Part shown: one piece after another, positions 6,864 to 14,092 of the stretch | Numbering within the stretch: the stretch's first letter is position 1 | Layout: each line of letters opens with the position of its first letter | Assembly: GCA_031556255.1 (NCBI GenBank) | Contig: JAVBTI010000010.1 | Location: forward strand, 1 to 22,323 | Reading direction: 5' to 3' | Length of the DNA stretch: 22,323 nt | Source: JAIRQX01 sp031556255 | Lineage (GTDB): Bacteria > Chrysiogenota > Deferribacteres > Deferribacterales > JAISNW01 | The notes under the pieces: model-generated | The model's input: only the letters and a program-made list of their open reading frames with translations | What the model was told of the DNA's origin: nothing | The model's database searches: none | Translations under genes and position numbers: made by a program

Positions 6864-7427
6864 ATGAACAGGTATTTTATTAAACCGGAATCAACGGCAT
6901 ATATAATAATAGACATGCAGGAAAAACTGGGAGCCGTCATGCCTCCGGAGACCTTTTTCGAAGCGGTGCAAAACACAGCGCGTGCTGTGAGGGCGTGCAA
7001 CATTCTCGGAATACCTGTTGTCGAAACACGGCAGTATCCTAAAGGTCTCGGAGATACCGCCGCGGAAATTAAGAAAGAAATAAAATCCGATGCCGCCGGA
7101 GCGGACAAACTCCGGTTTTCCGCTTATTGCGCGCCGGAAGTAAACAACGCGCTCTCAGGGAAAGCAAACATTGCAACAGTGCTCATCAGCGGTATGGAAG
7201 CGCATATCTGCGTCCTCCAGACAGCACTGGATCTGCTTACCGCCGGTTTCGCCGTGCATGTGCTGAGCGATGCATCCGTGTCCAGAACGGAAAACCGCAG
7301 GCAACAGGGTTTCGACTTCATGCGCCAGGCCGGAGCGGTAATCACAAACACCGAAACAGCAATATATCAACTGACCGGAGGCGCCGACAACCCGTTGTTC
7401 AGGCAGATCTCCGCGATAATGCGATAA
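6864..7427 (+). CDS. Isochorismatase-fold cysteine hydrolase
   Basis: The 187-aa product belongs to the isochorismatase-like hydrolase superfamily (nicotinamidase, YcaC, N-carbamoylsarcosine amidase and relatives). The catalytic triad is visible: D17 in YIIIDMQEKL, K82 in ADKLRFSAY and C116 in HICVLQTALDL, preceded by the SGMEAH turn that carries the family's cis-peptide. Metal-binding residues of true nicotinamidases are not evident, so the substrate is unknown. The ATG at 6864 is preferred; a TTG at 6855 would overlap the promoter. It has no ribosome binding site and may be leaderless. An MBL-fold and a VOC gene follow on the same strand, possibly as one transcript. Confidence 0.87.
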   Translation: MNRYFIKPESTAYIIIDMQEKLGAVMPPETFFEAVQNTARAVRACNILGIPVVETRQYPKGLGDTAAEIKKEIKSDAAGADKLRFSAYCAPEVNNALSGKANIATVLISGMEAHICVLQTALDLLTAGFAVHVLSDASVSRTENRRQQGFDFMRQAGAVITNTETAIYQLTGGADNPLFRQISAIMR

Positions 7428-7458
7428 CAGGCTTTTTTCCGCATCAAATCGAGGTAAC

Positions 7459-8433
7459 ATGGAATTTATCGGCGACGGCATTTACAAAAATGAAATTATC
7501 CTGCCAAATACCCCCCTGAAAGCACTAAACAGCTATATCATACGGTCGGGCGGCGACGTGCTGGTGGTGGACACAGGTTTCAACCTGCCTGAGTGCGAGG
7601 CTTCTTTCGTAAACGGGCTGAATGAGCTGGGTATAAAACTTGAAGACATCGATCTGCTTGCCACACACTTGCATGCCGACCACTGCGGCCTTTGCGGAAA
7701 GCTGTCGGAGCGTGTCAAATCCGTCTCCATCGGTGAAACTGACGGGAAGATTATCAACAGGCTCGTAAGCGGTATGGATACCGAATGGAAGTATTACGGT
7801 GAACTTATACGCAAATTCGATCTTGCCAGATATGACGTACACATGGACGACGACCCCGGCTACAGGCTTATATTTGAGAAACCGATAAATTTTAGATATC
7901 TGAAAGAAGGGGATAGTGTAAACGCTGGTGAATTTTCATTTTCCGTTATAGATACGCCGGGGCACACCCCGGGGCATATCTGCCTCTACGACAGCAAACA
8001 CAAGGTAATGATAGCCGGGGATCACGTTCTGGCAAGGATCACGCCTAACATTGCCTTCTGGGGCTACGAATATGGCGATATACTGGGCACTTATCTAAAC
8101 AGCCTTAAAAAAATAAGGAATTACGATGTAAAGTTACTGCTCACATCCCACAGATATATGCCGGAATCGCTCAGCGGGCGGGTGGACGAGTTGATTAAAC
8201 ATCACGAAGAACGGCTTGACGAAGTGATCACTATCCTGCGGAAAGGTGAAAATACCGTAAGCGGCGTGGCTTCTAAGATGCACTGGTCTATAAAAGGCGG
8301 CATATGGGAAGATTTTCCAAAAGCACAGAAGTGGTTCGCCACCCACGAGGCGATGTCGCACCTTGAGCATCTCCGGGCACTGGGAAAAGCCATACAAAGT
8401 GAAAAAAACGGAAAGCTTATCTATTCTCTGTAA
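7459..8433 (+). CDS. Metallo-beta-lactamase-fold hydrolase
   Basis: This 324-aa protein has an N-terminal MBL domain and a C-terminal helical extension of about 90 residues. Metal ligands are in order: THLHADH (H70, H72, D74, H75), H169 in DTPGHTPGH, D188 in AGDHV, and H231 in LTSHRYMP. That gives a full two-metal site, probably Zn, as in glyoxalase II and LACTB2-like hydrolases. The C-terminal part resembles the winged-helix tail of LACTB2-like proteins. Likely a cytoplasmic thioester, phosphoester or lactam hydrolase; the substrate cannot be read. GAGGT lies before the ATG. It follows the isochorismatase-like gene by 31 bp. Confidence 0.88.
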   Translation: MEFIGDGIYKNEIILPNTPLKALNSYIIRSGGDVLVVDTGFNLPECEASFVNGLNELGIKLEDIDLLATHLHADHCGLCGKLSERVKSVSIGETDGKIINRLVSGMDTEWKYYGELIRKFDLARYDVHMDDDPGYRLIFEKPINFRYLKEGDSVNAGEFSFSVIDTPGHTPGHICLYDSKHKVMIAGDHVLARITPNIAFWGYEYGDILGTYLNSLKKIRNYDVKLLLTSHRYMPESLSGRVDELIKHHEERLDEVITILRKGENTVSGVASKMHWSIKGGIWEDFPKAQKWFATHEAMSHLEHLRALGKAIQSEKNGKLIYSL

Positions 8434-8501
8434 ATAATCATCTTGCTAAATTATATAAATGTGAATAACATATGAAGCAGTGAATATTGACGGAGGTCAT
8501 C

Positions 8502-8927
8502 ATGGCTAATGTAAACGCATATCTAAGCTTTAACGGCAACTGCGAACAGGCGTTCAATTTTTACAAATCCGCTTTCGGCGGCGAGTTCACCTATGTAGGC
8601 AGATATAAAGACATGCCCATGCCGCCGGATAAAAAATTGCCCGATTCGGAGAAAGAGTACATCATGCATGTGGAGCTGCCCATAGGCGACGGCACTGCCA
8701 TCTACGGCGCGGACATGTCGTCTGTATTCGGCAAAGTCACTGCCGGCGACAGTATCGCCATGTGCGTAAATGTTTCCTCCGAAGAGGAAGGAAAGCATAT
8801 TTACAAGAAGCTGTCGGAAGGAGGAAAAATCATCATGCCTCTTGAAAAAACTTTTTGGGCGGACCTTTACGGACAATTCACCGATAAATTCGGCGTTCAA
8901 TGGATGATAAACCTGTCGAAAAAATGA
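8502..8927 (+). CDS. VOC-superfamily (PhnB/glyoxalase-like) protein
   Basis: The 141-residue product starts MANVNAYLSFNGNCEQAFNFYKSAFGGEF, the typical opening of PhnB-like members of the vicinal-oxygen-chelate fold, and ends with FWADLYGQFTDKFGVQWMINL, also typical of that group. These proteins are small, cytoplasmic and mostly of unknown substrate; several have lost metal binding. The start at 8502 is fixed by CGGAGG six bases upstream; an in-frame TTG at 8487 is rejected for that reason. It is the last gene of the run that begins at 6864 and ends at a strong terminator. Confidence 0.88.
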   Translation: MANVNAYLSFNGNCEQAFNFYKSAFGGEFTYVGRYKDMPMPPDKKLPDSEKEYIMHVELPIGDGTAIYGADMSSVFGKVTAGDSIAMCVNVSSEEEGKHIYKKLSEGGKIIMPLEKTFWADLYGQFTDKFGVQWMINLSKK

Positions 8928-8962
8928 TACACCGGCTTTTTGAAAGAAAAAACAAACTGAAT

Positions 8963-8993
8963 ACCCGCCCGGAATATACGGCGGGTTTTTTTT
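8963..8993 (+). terminator. Intrinsic terminator after the VOC gene
   Basis: ACCCGCC (8963-8969) pairs with GGCGGGT (8980-8986), with a ten-base loop, followed by a run of T to 8993. It touches the 3' end of the opposing hybrid kinase gene, where the two transcripts converge. On the minus strand the downstream bases are less T-rich, so it mainly serves the rightward genes. Confidence 0.85.
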
Positions 8994-11214
8994 ATTCCTT
9001 CTTTTTTTCGTTGTTAAATTTTTCGAAGGCCCTGGCCAGATCGGCCATGTACATTTCCGCGTATTTGTTATGCCCCTGCGCAAGCCACTCGTGAACGTTG
9101 CCCGCATAAGAAGAAATTGAAGGCGCCTTCACTTTGTCCGCCTCCAGTTGAAGTTCTTTGGAGAGCGTTGTAGCGGCGCCATAATCTTGCTGTGCCATTG
9201 CTGATATCAGGCGGCCGTACAACATTTCTGCGGGAGATATTTTATCCCCGGCCGCCACCGCCGTGCCGGCCGGAAACGGCTCAACGGCAGGAAAGAGCAA
9301 ACTTTTCATCGTCTCAACCATATTACGCAGGTCTACGGGTTTCCCTATGTGTCCGTCCATGCCGGCGGCAAGGCTGCGCTCGACATCATCTTTGAAAACA
9401 TTGGCGCTCATGGCGACTATCGGCGTATGCCCCCGCACGCCGCTCAGGGCGCGTATCTGTCTGGTGGCCTCGTAGCCGTCCATAACGGGCATCTGCACAT
9501 CCATAAGTATTATGTCATAACTATTACCGGCCGCCATTTCCAGTGCTTCCCGCCCATCGGCCGCCTCGTCGGAAACGACCCCGGTCACGGATAAAAGCTC
9601 ACGCGCCACAATCCTGTTTAAAGCCACGTCATCCACTATTAACGCCCGTTTACCGGAGAAAAGCCCGCCTATCGCCACCGGATCAAACTCATGGTCTTCC
9701 GGCGCGAGTTTCCCGGAAACCGGCATGGTTAATGAAAAAGAAAATCTTGTTCCTTCGCCGTATACTGTTTCCACCTCTATATCGGAGTTCATCAGGTTGA
9801 CAATACGCTTGCTGATGACAAGCCCCAGTCCCGTGCCGCCGAATTTTCTTGATATGGAGCCGTCCGCCTGGGTAAAGGGGCTGAAAAGGCGCGAAAGCTG
9901 TTCCGATGTCATCCCGATACCGTTGTCTTTAACCGAAAAAAGAATCGAAACCTTGTTACCTGCCGCGGGTTTACATGAAACATCCAGATTAATACTCCCT
10001 TTTTTAGGTGTAAATTTTACAGCATTTGACAGAAAATTCAGCAGTACCTGTGAAAGACGCATGGAATCCCCCTCCAGACTTTCAGGGAGAGCATCATCCG
10101 CCTTCATGGTAAACGAAACCCCCTTCTCTTCGGCTTTCGGCACTATGAGGGAGATGATCTTGTCAAGCATCAGCTTTGGAGAAAACGGTTCAATGTTCAA
10201 CTCCAGCTTTCCTTCTTCGATTTTTGAAAGATCCAGTATATCGTTGATCAGGCCCAACAGGTGGTTTGATGATGTTTCTATGGTGTTCATCGCTTCTTTC
10301 AGTTTGTCCACATTATCAGTCCTGCCCGTGATCTGCACCATGCCTATGATGGCGTTGAGAGGCGTGCGCATTTCATGGCTCATGCGTGACAGAAATTCAC
10401 TTTTGGAGCGGTTCGCGGCCTCCGCAGAGATCTTGGCCTCCAGAAAGCCTTTCTCCAGCTCCTTCTGGATGCTGATATCCACGAAGGTATCCACCAGATA
10501 CTCTTTGTCGTCGATAGTGATCCATGTGCCCGTTTTGATAATCGGCACCATGGAGCCGTCCGGCCGCCTGATAAAGCGCTCAGCCACAATGGTTTCCTTG
10601 TCCCGCTCGTTCACATGTGGGCACAGCGAGGGGTCGGCATGGCAAAGAACTTTATGGCACTTCCGCCCCACTATTTTATCCGCCGGTGTCTGCAGAAGCT
10701 CCTGCGTAAAACGGTTTACCATCTCGATAGTTTGAGATTCCATATTGATCAGCACAATGCCTATTTTAGCCGAGTCGAGAACCTTTTGGAAAAGCTCGCT
10801 GTTTTTATTGATCTGCCTGCTGAGGCTGACAACATCACTGATATCTTTCATTATGGCGGCAGTGCCGTAGATTACGCCCTTTTCATCAAAAACCGGGAAA
10901 ACCGACTGCGACACCGTCAGAACGCCGCCGTTTTTATGCCGGAGTATGCCGACTCCTGTCCAGTAACCCTTCTGGAATACGGCTGGCTGGATAACCTCCA
11001 GTGCGAACTTATCGAAATCGTTGGCATGAACTTCCGCCAGGGTTTTGAAATCAGGGCGATCGGTAGCGGAATAGCCCATCATTTCATACGCCGCGCCGTT
11101 GAGATAAAGAATCCTGCCCCCGGCATCGGCGATGCCTACAAAATCTTTCGAACTCTCAACGATGGAGGCTTTTACCTTTAGCAGGTAATCCTCACTCAAC
11201 TTTTCCGTCTCCAT
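8992..11214 (-). CDS. Soluble hybrid sensor histidine kinase (PAS-PAS-HisKA-HATPase-REC)
   Basis: This 740-aa protein has no membrane segments, so it is probably cytoplasmic. The first PAS domain spans about residues 15-130 and the second about 140-250. The HisKA domain has SHEMRTPLN with phospho-acceptor H280. The ATPase domain carries N397 in NFLSNAVKFTP, DNGIGM (430-435) and GGTGLGL (459-465). A C-terminal receiver has D528/D529, phospho-acceptor D572 in LMDVQMP, and K625. A helical tail follows and ends in lysines. The second PAS has cysteines C186, C191 and C198 (KCHKVLCHADPSLCPH), which could sense redox or bind a metal. It reads away from the cytochrome operon across a 660-bp spacer, so control of that operon is plausible but unproven. 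GGAG precedes the ATG. Confidence 0.93.
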   Translation of the reverse strand: METEKLSEDYLLKVKASIVESSKDFVGIADAGGRILYLNGAAYEMMGYSATDRPDFKTLAEVHANDFDKFALEVIQPAVFQKGYWTGVGILRHKNGGVLTVSQSVFPVFDEKGVIYGTAAIMKDISDVVSLSRQINKNSELFQKVLDSAKIGIVLINMESQTIEMVNRFTQELLQTPADKIVGRKCHKVLCHADPSLCPHVNERDKETIVAERFIRRPDGSMVPIIKTGTWITIDDKEYLVDTFVDISIQKELEKGFLEAKISAEAANRSKSEFLSRMSHEMRTPLNAIIGMVQITGRTDNVDKLKEAMNTIETSSNHLLGLINDILDLSKIEEGKLELNIEPFSPKLMLDKIISLIVPKAEEKGVSFTMKADDALPESLEGDSMRLSQVLLNFLSNAVKFTPKKGSINLDVSCKPAAGNKVSILFSVKDNGIGMTSEQLSRLFSPFTQADGSISRKFGGTGLGLVISKRIVNLMNSDIEVETVYGEGTRFSFSLTMPVSGKLAPEDHEFDPVAIGGLFSGKRALIVDDVALNRIVARELLSVTGVVSDEAADGREALEMAAGNSYDIILMDVQMPVMDGYEATRQIRALSGVRGHTPIVAMSANVFKDDVERSLAAGMDGHIGKPVDLRNMVETMKSLLFPAVEPFPAGTAVAAGDKISPAEMLYGRLISAMAQQDYGAATTLSKELQLEADKVKAPSISSYAGNVHEWLAQGHNKYAEMYMADLARAFEKFNNEKKKE

Positions 11215-11290
11215 AATGCTCCGGATTTTTATTATTACGCATTCTTCAACATGATACCGGCGGCAATGTTCATAAAACTGTCAGCACTAA

Positions 11291-11319
11291 TTTATAATCC
11301 CTATTGTATACATTAGCAA
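11291..11319 (-). promoter_or_regulatory. Promoter of the hybrid histidine kinase
   Basis: On the minus strand TTGCTA (11319-11314) and TATAAA (11296-11291) are 17 bp apart. The start would fall about 70 nt before the kinase ATG. Confidence 0.5.
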
Positions 11320-11562
11320 GCTTTTTTGGAATGTCTTCGTTCCGAATCCCATCTCTGCAAACCATAAAAAGACCTTTACAGCGATTCCACGGGAGTACAT
11401 GGCTATAATGCCCTCCAACCAAGGTTTTTTTTCAGATAACATCTCATTGCGGCAATAACCATATAGTTCATAACTCCCCGCTTACATATTCCTGTTTTCT
11501 CCGGTTATGTTCATCCTATAATGTGACTTTATAAAAATATAAGATCATCTGTTCATCAGAAA

Positions 11563-11590
11563 GCCTGAACGTCAGGCATCTGTCATGCCT
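11563..11590. promoter_or_regulatory. Two overlapping, mutually exclusive hairpins
   Basis: GCCTGA-ACG-TCAGGC (11563-11577) and AGGCAT-CTGTC-ATGCCT (11574-11590) share four bases, so only one can form at a time. This could be a switch in RNA or a protein site in DNA. No ligand class is recognised. Confidence 0.3.
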
Positions 11591-11629
11591 TGTCAGCCGC
11601 AAGCTTACAAAGTCTTCATATCGGGATTC

Positions 11630-11640
11630 CGGGTGACCCG
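11630..11640. promoter_or_regulatory. 11-bp palindrome CGGGTGACCCG (candidate regulator site)
   Basis: Perfect dyad with a single central base, about 120 bp upstream of the probable cytochrome promoter. The binding protein is unknown. Confidence 0.3.
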
Positions 11641-11729
11641 AACCACGCGACATTAATACAAACTTTCGGCAAAATACTTAATCAATCGCTGTCTGCACAC
11701 CCCGGAGAAATTTTTTCGTACATCAGTTA

Positions 11730-11741
11730 AGTTAATTAACT
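11730..11741. promoter_or_regulatory. 12-bp palindrome AGTTAATTAACT upstream of the cytochrome operon promoter
   Basis: A perfect palindrome ends ten bases before the candidate -35 element, a common place for an activator. It is not an FNR consensus (TTGAT-N4-ATCAA). Confidence 0.4.
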
Positions 11742-11751
11742 AAAAAAATTA

Positions 11752-11779
11752 TTGCACTTTATGAATTTAGTCATAACAT
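11752..11779 (+). promoter_or_regulatory. Candidate promoter of the cytochrome operon
   Basis: TTGCAC (11752-11757) and TAACAT (11774-11779) are 16 bp apart. The transcript would begin near 11786, just before the leader hairpin ATGCCC-TTTC-GGGCAT, giving a leader of about 95 nt. Confidence 0.4.
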
Positions 11780-11789
11780 TTAAAGTAAG

Positions 11790-11805
11790 ATGCCCTTTCG
11801 GGCAT
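11790..11805 (+). promoter_or_regulatory. Hairpin at the 5' end of the operon leader
   Basis: ATGCCC (11790-11795) pairs with GGGCAT (11800-11805) around a TTTC loop. It would sit within about five bases of the predicted transcript start, where hairpins can protect a long mRNA from decay. No long T-run follows, so it is not a terminator. Confidence 0.35.
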
Positions 11806-11880
11806 ATATCGAGTTTTTGCATCTTTAATATTTGCTGTTTAAGTTAGTTTGAAACCTATTTTCCGGATGTGAGGTTTCGC

Positions 11881-12945
11881 ATGAATACAGCGCCCATTGT
11901 AAAAAAACGCATTGTTTGTCTTTTCATCCTTATTCCTTTGTTTATTTTTGTGTATTCACCATCACAAGCCGCCACAGACCAGGAAAACTGCATGCTTTGC
12001 CACCAATATCCCCTCCTGGGAACTGTTGACGACAACGGCACCCTGCGTTCATTTTATGTGAGCGAAGAGCACTACGCGTCGTCGGTGCATGTGGCAATTC
12101 GCTGTTCCGAATGCCACAGGGGGATCACAAAGATACCGCACGAAAAAAATACAGTCATAGACTGCTCGGCGGAGTGCCATATTCTGGAGCCCACCACAGG
12201 CAGACCGTTCACACATAAAGGCACGGCGGATGTCCTGCGCGCATCGATCCACGGGGTCGACAACAGCTTTGTGCGGAAGGCCGTTAAAGAGGATTTTCCG
12301 GAATGCGTGTCATGCCATGTGAATGAAAAACTTTCCCTGCGGCTCGAATCCCGGAAAGGGCTTGAAGCGCTCGTCATGCGGCAGGGTCAGGGGCGCTGCC
12401 AGGAATGCCACCTGAACAGGTACGATTATATAGACAAAGGTATTGTACACGTGCTTCGCCGGACGGAGGACATCAAAAACCAGCGCGAAGTTGAAAGCAT
12501 GTGTTTCAAATGCCACAACGATCCTCAAATAAACAAGCGGCACGAAATGATCAACGCCGTGTACAGCTACAGGGAAAATTACCACGGCAAAACGATGCTC
12601 CTGGGGCTGGAATCCGCGCCGTCATGCCTTGACTGCCACATCAAAGAGGGTGATTCCCCGCACAGGATGCTGAGCGTGAAAGATCCCGGCAGTTCCACAT
12701 TTCCGGATTACCGCGGCAAAATGTGTTCACGGGCGGACTGCCACCCTACAGCCAGCCTGGGGATGGGAAGGGCTGATATTCACTATGTCCTCGACATGCA
12801 TAAATTCCGTGTGCAGTTCTGGCTTATGGCCTTTTTCACACTCCTGACCATAGGCAGCTTCGTTTCGCTGATGATTATCCTTATCATGGAGCTGTTCAGG
12901 ATGATTTTTCCCAGGTTCATACTCTTTAAGCGGAGGCAAAAATGA
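11881..12945 (+). CDS. Octahaem membrane-anchored cytochrome c (inner-membrane quinol-oxidising module, Cbc-like)
   Basis: The 354-aa protein has an N-terminal signal peptide (about 1-31, ending SQA) and a C-terminal membrane helix (about 312-337) followed by a basic KRRQK end, so the haem domain faces the periplasm. Six canonical motifs are at CMLCH 37, CSECH 75, CVSCH 142, CQECH 173, CFKCH 208 and CLDCH 249. Two are unusual: CSAECH (95-100, CX3CH) and CSRADCH (282-288, CX4CH). With the cytochrome b gene that overlaps its stop (ATGA), it resembles Cbc-type menaquinol:cytochrome c oxidoreductases of metal reducers. The ATG at 11881 is chosen over GTG at 11869 because GTGAGGT precedes it. First gene of the operon. 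Confidence 0.88.
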   Translation: MNTAPIVKKRIVCLFILIPLFIFVYSPSQAATDQENCMLCHQYPLLGTVDDNGTLRSFYVSEEHYASSVHVAIRCSECHRGITKIPHEKNTVIDCSAECHILEPTTGRPFTHKGTADVLRASIHGVDNSFVRKAVKEDFPECVSCHVNEKLSLRLESRKGLEALVMRQGQGRCQECHLNRYDYIDKGIVHVLRRTEDIKNQREVESMCFKCHNDPQINKRHEMINAVYSYRENYHGKTMLLGLESAPSCLDCHIKEGDSPHRMLSVKDPGSSTFPDYRGKMCSRADCHPTASLGMGRADIHYVLDMHKFRVQFWLMAFFTLLTIGSFVSLMIILIMELFRMIFPRFILFKRRQK

Positions 12946-13853
12946 GCAACCAACCGCTGATAAAGATAGTTAACGGAAAAAAATATTACCTCAAACTCAC
13001 AAAAAACCAGCGGGGGCAGCACCTCGTGCTGCTGGTCACCTTCATTACCTGCGTGGTGACGGGTATGCCGCTGAAATATTACTACTACCCCTGGGCGCAG
13101 AAGTTCATGGACTTCTTCGGCGGGGTCATCGCCGCCGGGTATATCCACAGAACGAGCGGCGTGATAATGATAGGCCTTTTTATATATCACCTGTTTTACA
13201 TATACAGGCAGCTCAACAAGTTTTACATACGTCCCGCGAAGGCGGCAAAAGATTACTCGCTGAAAGGGCTTGTCACCTATCTTTACTATTCGCCGGTATT
13301 CCCGAGGCTGAAAGACCTGAAAGACATCAAAGATATGTTTAAATACTACCTCTTTATGACCGACAGGCACCCGCGGCACGAACGCTTCTACTGGCGTGAA
13401 AAACTCGACTATCTGGCGGTTTTCTGGGGGATCAACATGCTGGGGATAACCGGGATTATCCTCTGGAATAAAGGGTTTTTTCTCCAGTTTTTCCCCGGCT
13501 GGGGGATGAGCGCCGTGACAATAGCACACTCGTTCGAGGCGCTGCTCGCCACCGCGGACATAATTGTGTGGCATATGTACAATGCCCATGTGAATTACGA
13601 CAAGTTCCCCGCTTCCCCACTCTTTCTGACGGGCTATCTGCCGGAAGAGATTATGAAACATGAGTATGTGCTGGAGTGGAAACGAATCAACGAAATTGTG
13701 AAATATGACCCATCGCAGATTTTCGACCACGATAAATGGGAAGAAACCAGCCGGGCGCGGGAACTCAAACAATATGAAGACACGCAGCTTTATATAAAGG
13801 AAATGGCGGACGCGATGAAGCCTGAAACAGGGGAGGTTCACAATGAACACTAG
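12942..13853 (+). CDS. Cytochrome b, di-haem four-helix membrane subunit
   Basis: This 303-aa protein has four predicted membrane helices (about 25-45, 65-90, 155-177 and 190-212) and histidines placed like haem b ligands in the FdnI/HydC cytochrome b561 group: H27 (GQHL), H69 (YIHRTSG), H83 (IYHLF), H196 (IAHSFEA), H211 (VWHMYNAH) and H216. Its likely job is to take electrons from menaquinol in the inner membrane and pass them to the octahaem partner, whose stop codon overlaps this ATG. The long charged C-terminal tail (about 215-303) is cytoplasmic or peripheral. Part of that tail's coding sequence (KEMADAMK) recurs 250 bp downstream as a direct repeat around an insertion. Confidence 0.85.
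   Translation: MSNQPLIKIVNGKKYYLKLTKNQRGQHLVLLVTFITCVVTGMPLKYYYYPWAQKFMDFFGGVIAAGYIHRTSGVIMIGLFIYHLFYIYRQLNKFYIRPAKAAKDYSLKGLVTYLYYSPVFPRLKDLKDIKDMFKYYLFMTDRHPRHERFYWREKLDYLAVFWGINMLGITGIILWNKGFFLQFFPGWGMSAVTIAHSFEALLATADIIVWHMYNAHVNYDKFPASPLFLTGYLPEEIMKHEYVLEWKRINEIVKYDPSQIFDHDKWEETSRARELKQYEDTQLYIKEMADAMKPETGEVHNEH
13797..13819 (+). repeat. 23-bp direct repeat, copy A (inside the cytochrome b gene)
   Basis: Identical to 14047-14069, exactly 250 bp downstream. In this copy it codes KEMADAMK near the C-terminus of cytochrome b. The next bases differ, but both copies soon end in a stop overlapping an ATG that has a GGAGG upstream. Confidence 0.9.
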
Positions 13854-14046
13854 AACAACTCCCCTGCGGGGAGTCGGCGGCCTGCCGCCGGTGGGGGAAG
13901 GCCGCAAAGCGGGCGCCAAAAAGCAACGGAGCGCAACGACGCAGCTTTTTGCAGCGCAGCGGAGCCGAGGGAAAATCACATTTTTCCCAGGGCGGAGCAA
14001 GCGGTTGTGCTCCTTTGCGCAGCAAAGGCTTGCGCAACGGTCATAT
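13854..14046. mobile_element. Hairpin-rich inserted repeat element between cytochrome genes
   Basis: About 190 bp between the two 23-bp repeat copies is unlike its coding neighbours and full of stems: CTCCCC-TGC-GGGGAG (13859-13873), CGGCGGC-CT-GCCGCCG (13875-13890), a GGGAAAA/TTTTCCC stem (about 13970-13989) and CCTTTGC-GCA-GCAAAGG (about 14010-14026). This is typical of dispersed palindromic intergenic repeats. No transposase is encoded. An open frame (13843-14100, 85 codons) runs through it from an ATG with GGGGAGG, ending at a TAA that overlaps the next gene's ATG. The Arg/Lys/Ala/Gln-rich product looks like a translated repeat rather than a protein under selection. Confidence 0.65.
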
Positions 14047-14069
14047 AAGGAAATGGCGGACGCGATGAA
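14047..14069 (+). repeat. 23-bp direct repeat, copy B (just before the trihaem cytochrome gene)
   Basis: Second copy of 13797-13819, in the same relative reading frame (KEMADAMK). It is followed by YDNAEAKHE and a stop that overlaps the ATG of the next gene, mimicking the true end of cytochrome b (KPETGEVHNEH). Confidence 0.9.
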
Positions 14070-14092
14070 ATATGACAACGCGGAGGCAAAGC

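Larger units (their letters stand above)
11215..11880. other. Gene-free divergent region between hybrid kinase and cytochrome operon (666 bp)
   Basis: No coding frame or RNA gene is recognised. It holds a kinase promoter (11291-11319), two mutually exclusive hairpins (11563-11577 and 11574-11590), an 11-bp palindrome (11630-11640), a 12-bp palindrome (11730-11741), a probable operon promoter (11752-11779) and a leader hairpin (11790-11805). It does not match the cyclic-di-GMP (GEMM) riboswitch consensus that precedes some cytochrome genes. Confidence 0.55.

Noticed and set aside
9725..10735. 336-codon plus-strand frame opposite the hybrid kinase
   Set aside because: Serine-rich shadow of the kinase coding sequence; all kinase motifs are on the minus strand.
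11215..11880. Cyclic-di-GMP (GEMM) riboswitch before the cytochrome operon
   Set aside because: The conserved GEMM segments around the GNRA loop and CGCAAAGC-type strand are not present.
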